DNA of 64,000 bases from Euzebyella marina (lineage in GTDB: Bacteria > Bacteroidota > Bacteroidia > Flavobacteriales > Flavobacteriaceae), in assembly GCF_014855515.1 (NCBI RefSeq), contig NZ_JACYFK010000001.1, positions 1,674,001 to 1,738,000 of the forward strand, read 5' to 3'. Shown one piece after another: positions 35,685 to 44,782 of this stretch. The translations under genes and the position numbers were made by a program. Position 1 is the stretch's first letter. The number at the start of each line of letters is the position of its first letter. Below the pieces are notes generated by a model that saw only the letters and a program-made list of their open reading frames with translations, had not been told where the DNA came from and searched no databases.

Positions 35685-36200
35685 CTAGTTCCTTACAAGG
35701 TCTTCTACCGAATACACCTTTTGGCCCTTTAGCAATAGTTTGCCCCAATGTTTGTTGAAAGCGTGTGTTTGATCGGTAGGCTGGCCATCTGAATTATAAA
35801 CTGTATTGCCTTGATTGACCCATTCAAAGATGCCCCCGTAAAGATTTTTAACGTTGGGGTAACCTGCAGCTATCAACTCTTCTGCAATATCTTCAGAACG
35901 CACACCAATCGAGCAGTATACGATGAGCTCTTTCTGTTTATCAGGTAGTTTGTTGGTTATTGATTGAAGGTTGAAATTTTTATATCCTATCCATAGGGCA
36001 TTGGGCAAATGGCTCACATTGAATTCATGCCATTCCCTTGCATCTAAGAAAATGGCCTCCTTTTCAGTTTTTACCTCCGAAACTGTGATATAGGGTACAC
36101 TTTCTTTGTTCCATTTCTTTAAGGCTTTATCAATACGGGTCTGGGCAAAAATGAACGAACCGAACATCAAAAAGCTAAAAATGAGTAGACGCTGTTTCAT
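35685..36200 (-). CDS. Exported rhodanese-like domain protein
   Basis: 171 residues with a signal peptide ending near SFIFAQ (about residue 20). The single rhodanese domain has EAIFLDAREWHEFNVSHLP and the active loop VYCSIGVRSEDIAEEL with catalytic Cys. It transfers sulfane sulfur or handles thiol/sulfide in the periplasm. It stands 54 bp upstream of the arsenosugar genes on the same strand, so it may be read with them; a role in forming thio-arsenicals is speculation. Confidence 0.88.
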   Translation of the reverse strand: MKQRLLIFSFLMFGSFIFAQTRIDKALKKWNKESVPYITVSEVKTEKEAIFLDAREWHEFNVSHLPNALWIGYKNFNLQSITNKLPDKQKELIVYCSIGVRSEDIAEELIAAGYPNVKNLYGGIFEWVNQGNTVYNSDGQPTDQTHAFNKHWGKLLLKGQKVYSVEDLVRN

Positions 36201-36260
36201 GGGTTTTTTTAATCTATGTAAAGATAGTACTTTAGAAAGGCATAATATTATTCGTCTAAC

Positions 36261-37832
36261 ATGTGGGCCAAAACGCTAAACTTACTTTTATTCATCATTG
36301 TTCTCGGTGTATCTTCTTGTAAGGAAGAAAGACAAAGGACTTCTGAAAACACTTCAATAAAGAACGTCAATTACATGGAGCCTTATCGGCCTCAATTTCA
36401 TTTTTCCCCGGATAGTATGTGGATGAACGACCCTAATGGTATGGTCTATCACCAAGGTAAGTATCACCTTTTTTATCAATTTTACCCCGATAGTACCGTT
36501 TGGGGGCCGATGCATTGGGGGCATGCCGTGAGTGAAGATTTGCTTCATTGGAAACATAAACCCATTGCTTTATACCCTGATGAGTTAGGTTATATTTTTT
36601 CGGGAAGCGCTGTTCTTGATGAAAAGAACAGTTCTGGTTTCGGTACCGAATCAAATCCTCCACTTGTGGCTATTTATACCTATCACGACCCGGAAGGGGA
36701 GAAATCTGGCAAAAACAACTTTCAGACCCAAGGCCTGGCTTTTAGTTTGGATAATGGCGAAAGTTGGACTAAGTACCAAGACAATCCTATCATAGCCAAT
36801 ACTGAAGACATACGAGATTTTCGAGATCCAAAAGTTATGTGGCACGAAGAGAGCAGTAGTTGGGTAATGACTTTGGTGGCCGGTGACCATGCCCAGTTTT
36901 ATAGGTCATTAGACCTGAAAAATTGGGAGTTGTCAGGAGAGTTTGGCAAGCATGTTGGCGCCCATGGCGGAGTTTGGGAGTGTCCTGATCTTTTCAAAAT
37001 AAAGGTGCAGGGTTCGGATGAAGAAAAATGGGTTCTGCTGATTAGTATCAACCCGGGAGCCCCTAATGGCGGAAGCGGCACTCAATATTTTGTGGGTGAT
37101 TTTGATGGTAAAACGTTCGTTACCGATCAAATAGAGCATAAGTGGGTCGATTGGGGCACGGATAATTACGCAGGTGTCACCTATAGCAATGCCCCGGAAG
37201 AAAAGCGAATATTTTTAGGTTGGATGAGCAACTGGGCCTACGCCCAATCAACACCTACCGATAGATGGCGTAGTGCAATGACAGTACCTAGAGAACTTTC
37301 ACTTCACAAGGATAAGGATAATGAAGGGTTTGAATTATATGGTTATCCTATCAATCAATTTGATGACATAGTTTCAAAAAAAAGCTCGAAAAGTATCGAG
37401 ATTGAGCCCGGTGCCAAAGAGGTTGATGATTATGATAACCTCAATCAATCGGAAGTTCGTTTTGAAACCAATTCAAATGAATTTACGATGGAGTTGGGAA
37501 ACAGTTTGGGAGAAAGTTTGATTTTGGAATTTAAAAAAGATACGCTTCGATTGAACCGATCCAATTCTGGAAAAACAGATTTTGAAAAAGCTTTTGGTGA
37601 AATCGTACAAAAGATGCCTATGCCTCATCTCGATTCTATCTTTGAGGTAAGAATGATTTTAGATTGGTCTTCGATAGAGATTTTTATCGATAAAGGTAAA
37701 TATGTAATGACCTCACAAATCTTTCCCAATGAAAATTATGGTCAGTTGTCATTCGAAAATAAATCCAATCAAATAATGAGTGTTCAAAATTTGGAGGTGA
37801 GTGAAGTAAAGCGAACCTGGCCTACTAATTAG
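36261..37832 (+). CDS. GH32 glycoside hydrolase lipoprotein (levanase/fructanase type)
   Basis: 523 residues with a lipobox ending at Cys20. GH32 catalytic residues are all present: the nucleophile Asp57 in WMNDPNG, the transition-state stabiliser Asp189 in FRDPK and the acid/base Glu240 in WECPDL. A C-terminal beta-sandwich follows from about residue 370. It should cleave beta-fructosyl bonds in levan, inulin or sucrose, outside the inner membrane. It stands alone, without SusCD or a fructokinase gene, and its end overlaps the convergent gene by 8 bp. Confidence 0.93.
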   Translation: MWAKTLNLLLFIIVLGVSSCKEERQRTSENTSIKNVNYMEPYRPQFHFSPDSMWMNDPNGMVYHQGKYHLFYQFYPDSTVWGPMHWGHAVSEDLLHWKHKPIALYPDELGYIFSGSAVLDEKNSSGFGTESNPPLVAIYTYHDPEGEKSGKNNFQTQGLAFSLDNGESWTKYQDNPIIANTEDIRDFRDPKVMWHEESSSWVMTLVAGDHAQFYRSLDLKNWELSGEFGKHVGAHGGVWECPDLFKIKVQGSDEEKWVLLISINPGAPNGGSGTQYFVGDFDGKTFVTDQIEHKWVDWGTDNYAGVTYSNAPEEKRIFLGWMSNWAYAQSTPTDRWRSAMTVPRELSLHKDKDNEGFELYGYPINQFDDIVSKKSSKSIEIEPGAKEVDDYDNLNQSEVRFETNSNEFTMELGNSLGESLILEFKKDTLRLNRSNSGKTDFEKAFGEIVQKMPMPHLDSIFEVRMILDWSSIEIFIDKGKYVMTSQIFPNENYGQLSFENKSNQIMSVQNLEVSEVKRTWPTN

Positions 37833-39126
37833 TTTGGTTTCGGTTTTCGGTCATCTCTTGAGCAAGTGCTTTCAGGTCGATACCCATGTTTTCTTTATTG
37901 ACTTTGAGAATTTCGGCTGCTAATTCTTTCGGTAAGTTAGAAAAACCGGTTTTGGCACCTAATATCATTCCTGCCACAGCGGCTACTGTATCATTGTCCC
38001 TTCCGTAGTTGACAATGAACTGCATGGTTTTTGCAAAATCGCCACCTCCAAACTGAAGTCCAGTAACGAGTATTTGCCAAATTTCGCCTGAATGAAATGG
38101 AATAGCTTTTTGGTTTTTTTCAAGGTATTGGTAAAGTGCTTCTTGAATGAGCCACTCCTTTTTTCCTTCCTGAAATCCGATGGGAGGATTTAAAGATTTT
38201 GCATCCATAGTGGTGAGCGAATCATTTGCAAATGTTTCTCTAATGCTGAGAACACTTTTCACCGAGGCATCTGCCACTGAGTAGGCTATTCGCCCTACCA
38301 GTCTGCTGTCTTGGTATCCCTCAGGGTCTACAAAAGTAGCCGTATTGATAATCGAATCGATACTCTGGGTTCTCATTGCGACATTGGTCATTGCAGATAC
38401 CAATGCAGAAATATCTTTAGCATACCCAATATCGAACAAGGAGTGGTCGTAAGCCAGCTCGTATGCTTCTTCGGGTGTATGGGTGGTCAACCCGAACATG
38501 GGTGTGTACAATTGGCCGGCACATGACATTTCACCACCATAAAATCGATGGAGTGCTTTTTGGTATTCCTTACTTCCTTTTTTGTATGCCGTGGCCACCC
38601 TTGCCCATTCTTTGATCCAATCTATTTTTTCGATTTGTTCATCTAAAAAATCTGTATTAAGGCCCTCGTTATTGTTGGAGAGAGATTTGGTCAAAGAGCT
38701 ATAATATTCAATAATAAAGTCAATGAAATTTTCGGGTGTCAAATTTTCTTTTCCTTTGGAAATATACTTGACCATGGCCAGCTTCCACCTAGTGTCGTCA
38801 GTTGTAGCTCCTGAGTTAAGATTGTTTTCCCAAGTTCCCTCGGGAGATTGAGGTCTTACCGCAGGTGTAAGTGCGGTGATATACCCGTACTTCAATCGAA
38901 TGTCATCTCTGTGCCACATTTCGGTAGAGGCCCCCATGGCATCGCCAATGGCCGACCCGACCAATGCGCCAAGAACTTTGTCGTAGTATTGATCATCATT
39001 TAGTGTGGTAGAGGAAACCTCGTATGATTGTTTTTTCGGGGAGGGAATGGAGAATGTTGAAACTTTTTTTTCTTTACATGATAGCGCACTGATTACTAAT
39101 AAAAGCAAGAATAATTTTCGAATCAT
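37825..39126 (-). CDS. ADP-ribosylglycohydrolase family lipoprotein
   Basis: 433 residues. The N-terminus is a lipoprotein signal (LLVISALSC, Cys17). The DraG/ARH fold is shown by KVLGALVGSAIGDAMGASTEMW, the metal motif TTDDTRWKLA, and the C-terminal GRDNDTVAAVAGMILGA with metal-binding Asp residues. Cytoplasmic members remove ADP-ribose from protein; here the protein is exported, so the natural substrate may be another N- or O-ribosyl compound. It overlaps the upstream kinase gene by 4 bp. Confidence 0.87.
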   Translation of the reverse strand: MIRKLFLLLLVISALSCKEKKVSTFSIPSPKKQSYEVSSTTLNDDQYYDKVLGALVGSAIGDAMGASTEMWHRDDIRLKYGYITALTPAVRPQSPEGTWENNLNSGATTDDTRWKLAMVKYISKGKENLTPENFIDFIIEYYSSLTKSLSNNNEGLNTDFLDEQIEKIDWIKEWARVATAYKKGSKEYQKALHRFYGGEMSCAGQLYTPMFGLTTHTPEEAYELAYDHSLFDIGYAKDISALVSAMTNVAMRTQSIDSIINTATFVDPEGYQDSRLVGRIAYSVADASVKSVLSIRETFANDSLTTMDAKSLNPPIGFQEGKKEWLIQEALYQYLEKNQKAIPFHSGEIWQILVTGLQFGGGDFAKTMQFIVNYGRDNDTVAAVAGMILGAKTGFSNLPKELAAEILKVNKENMGIDLKALAQEMTENRNQTN

Positions 39127-40097
39127 GTGGCCAAGATTAGTTTGCGGGCCTTCTTTAAGAGCTTCGTCTTTTCCTTAAGAGTCCTTTCCATGGGTAATTG
39201 GGCTAGACCGATTATACGACGGGCTATTTCGATCCCTGCTACTTGCGACATCAGTTTTACGTCCGCCTTACCTTGGTAACTGGCATGGATTCTGTTCAAA
39301 TAACTTTTCTTGCCGGTAGCCATTATAATGTGGGCCGCCATAACGCCCAGGTCAAACTCAGGAAAGCCCACAAAACCGAACTCAGGATCGATAATATAGA
39401 GGTTCTCTCCTTCGGTCATCCAACTACCAGGGTAATAATCACCATGTATTAATGTATCTCCACTAGAAAGATATTTTTCTCCTACCTCCTCCACAACAGC
39501 CCTAATGGTCTTGCTGGTCTTGAAAGGAATCGATAAGTCGTTCAGGCCTTCTTGAATGCTATCCAGGTCTAGTTCGTTTTTCTCTGAAAAGGGAACGACA
39601 AAAATGTGTTTGTGATTTAGAAAACGCATTTGAAGGTTTTCAGGAAAGCTGCCTTCGGCTTCGGTCCGGTGCATGAGCCCTAAAATAAAAACCAACCTGT
39701 CTAAATGGGAAGCCGCAATATCTTGTTTCTGGTAGATAGACGTCATGTCTTCGCATTGCCCAAGATCTTCAAGAATGAGCAGATGCTCTTCTCGGTCGAA
39801 ACCCAAAATTTTTGGTATGTGGGCGCTCACAGCGTTTTCGCGAACGGCTTGATAGAAGTTCTTTTCAACAACTATGCGGTCAATGGGTGCTGAAATCTGT
39901 TGGTATTTTTGAACGAAAGGTCTTGATTGCTTGAGAATAAATGACTTTTCGTTGGTAATGACGCGCAATACCACGTTCATGTTTCCTTCGCCAGGCTCTT
40001 CGATAGACTCGATTTTTTCTCCGGAATTGAGCCAAGAATTGGAAGATAGAAATTTCTCAAGCTCTGGTATAGGGGTTGAAATATCTATTGCTTTCAA
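39123..40097 (-). CDS. APH/choline-kinase-fold phosphotransferase, methylthioribose-kinase-like
   Basis: 324 residues if the start is TTG at 40097. A longer frame exists to 40193 but would run into the terminator and the tRNA gene, and there is no ATG before the nucleotide-binding strand (EGNMNVVLRV). LILEDLGQCEDM, TLIHGDYYPGSWM (Brenner motif HxDxxxx) and IIDPEFGFVGFPEFDLG (DxE/D metal motif) place it near 5-methylthioribose kinase among the APH-fold kinases. Cytoplasmic, ATP-dependent. It is coupled (4-bp overlap) to the exported ADP-ribosylglycohydrolase, so a ribose-type product of that enzyme may be its substrate; this is inference. Confidence 0.78.
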   Translation of the reverse strand: MKAIDISTPIPELEKFLSSNSWLNSGEKIESIEEPGEGNMNVVLRVITNEKSFILKQSRPFVQKYQQISAPIDRIVVEKNFYQAVRENAVSAHIPKILGFDREEHLLILEDLGQCEDMTSIYQKQDIAASHLDRLVFILGLMHRTEAEGSFPENLQMRFLNHKHIFVVPFSEKNELDLDSIQEGLNDLSIPFKTSKTIRAVVEEVGEKYLSSGDTLIHGDYYPGSWMTEGENLYIIDPEFGFVGFPEFDLGVMAAHIIMATGKKSYLNRIHASYQGKADVKLMSQVAGIEIARRIIGLAQLPMERTLKEKTKLLKKARKLILAT

Positions 40098-40131
40098 AAC
40101 AAGAGTTTTACGCAATATACTCCCAAAAACA

Positions 40132-40162
40132 AAAAAATCCTTACGAAAAGTAAGGATTTTTT
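40132..40162 (-). terminator. Terminator of the tRNA-Phe gene (perfect hairpin)
   Basis: A 13-bp perfect stem (AAAAAATCCTTAC with GTAAGGATTTTTT) around a 5-nt loop, starting 2 bp after the tRNA 3' end. The T-run makes it a factor-independent terminator for the minus strand; its symmetry lets it work both ways. Confidence 0.85.
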
Positions 40163-40163
40163 G

Positions 40164-40236
<73 letters not shown>

Positions 40237-40243
40237 AGTGGTT

Positions 40244-40257
40244 GCCTTTGCAAAGGC
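40244..40257. repeat. Perfect 14-bp palindrome in the tRNA-Phe leader
   Basis: GCCTTTGCAAAGGC lies between the tRNA promoter and the mature tRNA 5' end, 8 bp before the latter. It could be an operator, or a processing hairpin. Confidence 0.5.
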
Positions 40258-40262
40258 GGGTG

Positions 40263-40292
40263 CAAATATAATTTCAATTTTGCGATATGCAA
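40263..40292 (-). promoter_or_regulatory. Promoter of the tRNA-Phe gene
   Basis: On the minus strand TTG (40292-40290), a 19-bp spacer and TATATTTG (40270-40263), the same spacing as the arginine operon promoter. The start site would fall about 20 bp before the tRNA. Confidence 0.7.
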
Positions 40293-40347
40293 ACAAAATG
40301 TGCAAAAAAAGGTAATCTGTTTGATCTGTTTTTTTGACCTTTGTACT

Positions 40348-41076
40348 ATGAACCTAATTATCGATGCCGGCAACACCTCAGTGAAACTCGCTGTGTTTGA
40401 TAGAAATAACCTTATTTTTTATCAGAATACAGATGCTGAAAGCATGCCAAGATTGGTCAAGGAGATTTGTGATCACTACCCTAAAATTTCACATAGCATT
40501 GTTTCTTCCGTTGGTCATTTAGATAAAAAGGTGATTGCCGTAATGGCCGTTTTTTGCACTGTTCATGAATTGACACCATCTTCTAAAACTCCGTATAAAA
40601 ACTCTTATGCTACCGCCCAGACCTTGGGCGTTGATAGAATGGCTTTGGCAACCGCTGCTTTTTACCATAACCCAAAGGCCAATACGTTAGTGGTCGATGC
40701 AGGTACATGCGTGACCTATGAAATGGTCAATGATTACGGCGAATATTTGGGAGGCGCTATTTCTCCCGGTCTTAACATGCGCTACAAATCTTTAAACACC
40801 CAAACGGCAAAATTACCCTTGCTGAAACCTAAAATGCCTTTTGATTTTATTGGTAACTCAACCGAGAATAGTATTCATAGCGGTGTGGTTAACGGATTGT
40901 GTCATGAAATAGATGGGGTAATCAATCAGTATAAATCAAGGTTCGTAGATTTAACAGTTATTTTAACAGGAGGCGATGCGCCATTTTTGTCAAAACGGTT
41001 AAAAAATACCATATTTGCGGATTCCAAATTTCTCCTAAAAGGGTTGAACTATCTGTTGGAATACAACAAGCATTAA
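40348..41076 (+). CDS. coaX: Type III pantothenate kinase
   Basis: 242 residues from ATG 40348; a longer frame from 40300 adds 16 residues that do not fit the family. MNLIIDAGNTSVKLAVF is the ATP-binding PHOSPHATE-1 motif (DxGNT), LGVDRMALATAA and LVVDAGTCVTYE follow, and GGAISPGLNMRYKSL is typical of CoaX. It makes phosphopantothenate, the first step of CoA synthesis. The next gene starts on the base after its stop. Confidence 0.95.
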   Translation: MNLIIDAGNTSVKLAVFDRNNLIFYQNTDAESMPRLVKEICDHYPKISHSIVSSVGHLDKKVIAVMAVFCTVHELTPSSKTPYKNSYATAQTLGVDRMALATAAFYHNPKANTLVVDAGTCVTYEMVNDYGEYLGGAISPGLNMRYKSLNTQTAKLPLLKPKMPFDFIGNSTENSIHSGVVNGLCHEIDGVINQYKSRFVDLTVILTGGDAPFLSKRLKNTIFADSKFLLKGLNYLLEYNKH

Positions 41077-42360
41077 ATGATCAAAAAAATATATGTTGTT
41101 TTAATGTGCCTTGTTGCAGTAGGCGCATACGGACAAGACGGAACGGTTTCGCCGTATTCTTATTTCGGGTTGGGTGAACTAAGTTCAGCGGCAACCGCCG
41201 AAAATCAAATGATGGGAGGTATAGCCATGTATGCCGATAGTATTCATGTAAACCTTCAGAACCCTGCCGCTTACAGCAAGCTAGGGGTTAGATTTGGCGA
41301 AGATTTTGGTATTACCACTTATACGGCCGGAATTTCACACAAGCAAGTGCGATTGAAAAGTTTTGCTGAAGAGCAAAGCAGTGCGGTTACCAATCTTGAA
41401 TATCTGTCATTAGGTTTTAGTTTAAAGGAAGGCTTAGGAATTGGATTCGGCGTCATGCCCTATTCTTCGGTCGGCTACAATTTTGTAGCTCAAACTGGTG
41501 CCGAGGGTTCTCGAATCATTAATGAATATTCGGGAGAAGGAGGCTTGAACCGTCTGTATCTGTCCGTCGGTTATGAGGTATTTAAAGATTTTAGTGTGGG
41601 AGTGTCGGCCAATTATAATTTTGGTACGGTCGAGAGTTTGCGAATTCAAAGTGTTGAAAACGTTCAATACGGCGTGAAGGATGAGCGAACTTCTAAAATT
41701 GATGGTATAGATTTAAATTACGCTATTAATTACACGCCTTCAATTGATGATAAACACACTCTTTTTACATCTTTACGCATAAATACACAGGCTAATCTTT
41801 CCGCTAGAAACACAAAAAGAATTGGTTCTTTTTCATTATTGACCCAGGCAGATGTAGAGGCAGTTGACGTAAATCTTGATGCGCAAGGTTTAAAGGAGAC
41901 GGGGGTTAAAATACCCACCACTGCTACGGTGGGTCTTGGTTATGGTCAGAACATGAAATGGTTCTTAGGCCTTGAATACAGCTATCAGCAGCTAAGCGAT
42001 TATTCAAATGTTTTTCTCGAAATAGACAACTTGGTCTATGGTGACGCAAGTACTTTGGCTTTGGGAGGTTTCTATATTCCTAATAGTAGTTCTTTTGAAA
42101 GCTACTTGAGTAGGGTAACTTATCGTGCCGGGGTGCGGCTTGATAAGACTGGAATGCTCATCAATGATAAAGAGGTTAATGACTTTGGCATAACTTTTGG
42201 ATTAGGACTTCCGCTTAAGGGCTATTCCAACCTTAATCTTGGCTTTGAGGTAGGTCGTAGAGGTACCACATCGGCCGATTTAATAGAAGAAAGCTATTTT
42301 AAGGTTAATGTTGGTTTATCGCTAAATGATATCTGGTTCCGTAAGCGTAAAATTAATTAA
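41077..42360 (+). CDS. Outer-membrane beta-barrel protein, FadL/OmpP1-like
   Basis: 427 residues with a signal peptide ending near GAYGQ. SPYSYFGLGELSSA, MGGIAMYADSIHVNLQNPAAYSKLG is split by short loops and recalls the NPAA motif of FadL/OmpP1-type barrels. The rest alternates polar and hydrophobic residues as in beta strands and ends with aromatic-rich strands. Transport substrate unknown. It starts directly after the coaX stop codon, an arrangement I know from other Flavobacteriia. Confidence 0.8.
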   Translation: MIKKIYVVLMCLVAVGAYGQDGTVSPYSYFGLGELSSAATAENQMMGGIAMYADSIHVNLQNPAAYSKLGVRFGEDFGITTYTAGISHKQVRLKSFAEEQSSAVTNLEYLSLGFSLKEGLGIGFGVMPYSSVGYNFVAQTGAEGSRIINEYSGEGGLNRLYLSVGYEVFKDFSVGVSANYNFGTVESLRIQSVENVQYGVKDERTSKIDGIDLNYAINYTPSIDDKHTLFTSLRINTQANLSARNTKRIGSFSLLTQADVEAVDVNLDAQGLKETGVKIPTTATVGLGYGQNMKWFLGLEYSYQQLSDYSNVFLEIDNLVYGDASTLALGGFYIPNSSSFESYLSRVTYRAGVRLDKTGMLINDKEVNDFGITFGLGLPLKGYSNLNLGFEVGRRGTTSADLIEESYFKVNVGLSLNDIWFRKRKIN

Positions 42361-42380
42361 AGGCGTAACCTTTGATTTTT
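42359..42380 (+). terminator. Weak terminator-like hairpin after the outer-membrane protein gene
   Basis: AAAGG-CGTAA-CCTTT followed by GATTTTTTG. The stem is only 5 bp, so this is a marginal call. The rest of the 240-bp gap to 42600 is AT-rich and holds nothing else I recognise. Confidence 0.25.
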
Positions 42381-42600
42381 TGATAAAAAATTGCCCAAAA
42401 ATTTTAGAATGTTTAAAATCAGGTGTCAAATCGACACGATTAGGGTTAAATTCTAAGTTTCAAAGGGTTCGCTTGGTAAAAAATTAGTACATTAACCCCC
42501 TCAAAATCGGAAACCAAAAACGCAAGACGTCAATACAAAACGAACCGAGATTTATGACGAAAGGTGTTTGACTTTTTGAAAAACAAATAAAATTGAACAA

Positions 42601-43974
42601 ATGAAAACTAAAATTTACCTCTCTGCAATCATGCTTTTCGGCTTCATTGTTTCAAGCAATGCCCAAGCCCAAAACCCAGAATGTATGACCAATCTTTCCA
42701 TTTATGCGGAACATGCTAAAGTTAAAAACTATGAGGCTGCATATACACCTTGGAAAATGGTTTATGATAATTGTCCTGATATCAATAAGGCCAATTTCTC
42801 TTTGGGTGAAAAGATTTTGCAAGACAAAATCGAGAAGTCTTCAGGCGCAGAGAAAGATGGTTTTATAAAAGACTTAATGGGTCTTTATGATAACAGTGCA
42901 AAGTATTTTCCAAAAAGATATACGCCATCTGTTGTGGCTATAGACAAAGCACTTTTGATGTATGAAAACAAAATGGGCTCCGATGAGGAGATTTATTCCA
43001 TGTTGGATGCTGCTTTCAAACAAGATCCAAAGAACTTTAAAAATCCAAGAGCACTTTACCTTTATTTTTCTAGCTTGGTAGACCTTCATAAAGGTGGTAG
43101 TAAAGACCTTCAAGAAGTATTTGATGTTTACGACAACGTAACCGATAAAATTGAAGAAGAAAACCAGAAGTTGACCGGCGTGGTTACTCAACTGTTGCCA
43201 AAAGATTCTACAGGTACTATCACTTCTAAAGAAAAGAGACAATTGAAGGTGGCTACCATCAACTCTGAATCTTACGGTAAAATTGCCGGTAGTGTAGATT
43301 CTAAATTGGGTGCTTTGGCTGATTGTGAAAACTTGATTCCTTTATATGAAAAGAGTTTTGAAGAGAAGAAGGGGGATGTAACTTGGGTAAAAAGAGCAGT
43401 AGGTAGAATGTTCAACAAAGAATGTACCGATGACCCTCTTTTCCAAAAGTTGTTCGAGGCGCAGTTAGCGCTTGAGCCTTCAGCAAGTGCTTACGTATAT
43501 GGTGGTACTTTAAAAATGAAAAATGGTGACTCAAATGGGGCATTGGCCGATTTTGATAAGGCTATGAGTATGGAGACCGATGCTATCAAAAAATCGGATA
43601 TTGCTTATAAGGTTGCTGTTATTAACAAGAGAAAAGGAAGCAAATCAACTGCAAGAAAGTATGCTCAACAAGCTATCAATTCTAATAAAGCGAATGGTAA
43701 GGCTTATTTGTTGATTGCTAACCTTTATGCTACAAGTGCTAATGATTGTGGTAGCACTCCTTTTGAAAAACGTGCTATTTACTGGAAAGCTGCTGATATG
43801 GCCCGTCAAGCAGGTCGTGTAGACCCTGCCTTAGGTTCTCAGGCCAACCAGGCTGCTGCGAGCTATTCGGCAAAAGCACCTTCTAAAACTGACATCTTTA
43901 ACTCAGGTATGGCCGGCAAGACAGTTACTTTCAGCTGTTGGGTTGGTGGTAGTGTAAAGGTGCCTAGTCTATAA
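42601..43974 (+). CDS. Secreted tetratricopeptide-repeat protein
   Basis: 457 residues with a signal peptide ending near NAQAQ. Helical pairs with TPR spacing run through the protein, clearest in SASAYVYGGTLKMKNGDSNG and AYLLIANLYATSANDCG (residues about 300-400). A C-terminal FSCWVGGSVKVPS tail follows. Likely periplasmic scaffold in envelope biogenesis. The stop is 1 bp before lptC, and the operon continues into envelope genes. A 240-bp gap upstream implies its own promoter. Confidence 0.85.
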   Translation: MKTKIYLSAIMLFGFIVSSNAQAQNPECMTNLSIYAEHAKVKNYEAAYTPWKMVYDNCPDINKANFSLGEKILQDKIEKSSGAEKDGFIKDLMGLYDNSAKYFPKRYTPSVVAIDKALLMYENKMGSDEEIYSMLDAAFKQDPKNFKNPRALYLYFSSLVDLHKGGSKDLQEVFDVYDNVTDKIEEENQKLTGVVTQLLPKDSTGTITSKEKRQLKVATINSESYGKIAGSVDSKLGALADCENLIPLYEKSFEEKKGDVTWVKRAVGRMFNKECTDDPLFQKLFEAQLALEPSASAYVYGGTLKMKNGDSNGALADFDKAMSMETDAIKKSDIAYKVAVINKRKGSKSTARKYAQQAINSNKANGKAYLLIANLYATSANDCGSTPFEKRAIYWKAADMARQAGRVDPALGSQANQAAASYSAKAPSKTDIFNSGMAGKTVTFSCWVGGSVKVPSL

Positions 43975-43975
43975 G

Positions 43976-44569
43976 ATGACACAAAGTTCACGATATAATT
44001 TTTATGGTATTGCCATGGTTTTGACCATGGCAATACTTTTTTTGTCTTGTAAAGACAATTATAAAAGGTCTGGTGCTGAAAAGCTACCTTTGGTCTATCC
44101 AATGTTCATAGCTGAGAATTTTGATATGACCTATACCATGACCCGTGAACAATTGAATTCTGAAGATAGTGCCTCTTCTAGGGTCATTGCAGTTTTAAAT
44201 AGCCCTTTAAACCATAATTTCGAAAATTTAACGTTTCCGTACCAGAAGTTTCCAGAAGGGCTTGTTATTGATTTTTTTAACGAGAACGGAGACAAGAGTA
44301 TTATAAAGGCCGATTTCGGAATTATTTATGCCGCTACAAATGTTATAGATTTGCAGGGCAATGTGGTTATTGAAAGTCATGATGGTAAAAAGCTTGAGAC
44401 AAGCCAACTCTATTGGGATCAAGACCACGATTGGATTTTTACGCAAGAAAAATTTAAGTTTACAAATCCTGAAGACGGCACCGTGATGGACGGGGAAGGA
44501 ATGGATTTTAATAAAGATATTAGTGTTCTTAACGCCCATAGAACATTTGGTCTTATGACAATTAAGTAA
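43976..44569 (+). CDS. lptC: LPS export ABC transporter periplasmic protein LptC
   Basis: 197 residues with an N-terminal lipoprotein-like or membrane anchor (ILFLSC). The body is a beta-jellyroll of the LptC/OstA type: FENLTFPYQKFPEGLVIDF, KADFGIIYAATNVIDLQGNV (the VxGxV type strand) and LYWDQDHDWIFTQEKFKF. It links the LptBFG pump to the LptA bridge. Placed 1 bp after the TPR gene and 7 bp before a small membrane protein. Confidence 0.88.
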   Translation: MTQSSRYNFYGIAMVLTMAILFLSCKDNYKRSGAEKLPLVYPMFIAENFDMTYTMTREQLNSEDSASSRVIAVLNSPLNHNFENLTFPYQKFPEGLVIDFFNENGDKSIIKADFGIIYAATNVIDLQGNVVIESHDGKKLETSQLYWDQDHDWIFTQEKFKFTNPEDGTVMDGEGMDFNKDISVLNAHRTFGLMTIK

Positions 44570-44576
44570 CAGGCAA

Positions 44577-44780
44577 ATGATTAAAATTTTACGGTATACA
44601 GAGTATTTATATTTAGCGGTCTGCTTTTTTTCGCTCTATCGTATTTTTACCGATTGGAATACCGACCGACAAAGTGCTTATTTGTTCATCTTCTTTGCTG
44701 TTGTTTCTATCGGTATGTTTTTGTTCAGAAGAAACTACCGAAAGAAATTTGAACAGCGAAATAGTGATAACCAGCGGTAA
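44577..44780 (+). CDS. Small two-helix membrane protein
   Basis: 67 residues with two hydrophobic segments (about 10-24 and 35-50) and a basic C-terminus. Not recognised beyond that. Tight spacing (7 bp after lptC, 2 bp before the CNNM gene) makes it a real operon member. Confidence 0.7.
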   Translation: MIKILRYTEYLYLAVCFFSLYRIFTDWNTDRQSAYLFIFFAVVSIGMFLFRRNYRKKFEQRNSDNQR

Positions 44781-44782
44781 TT

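Noticed and set aside
32528-36200. A radical SAM ArsS gene hidden in the arsenosugar cluster
   Set aside because: No frame in the region has a CxxxCxxC motif of that family; all bases are taken by other genes.
36261-37832. GH32 as part of a polysaccharide utilisation locus
   Set aside because: No SusC, SusD, fructokinase or regulator lies near.
37825-37832. 8-bp overlap of convergent GH32 and ADP-ribosylglycohydrolase ends as a sign of frameshift
   Set aside because: Both proteins are complete by family length; short convergent overlaps or gaps of 3-7 bp recur at 29.9, 32.5 and 54.6 kb, so this is ordinary genome packing.
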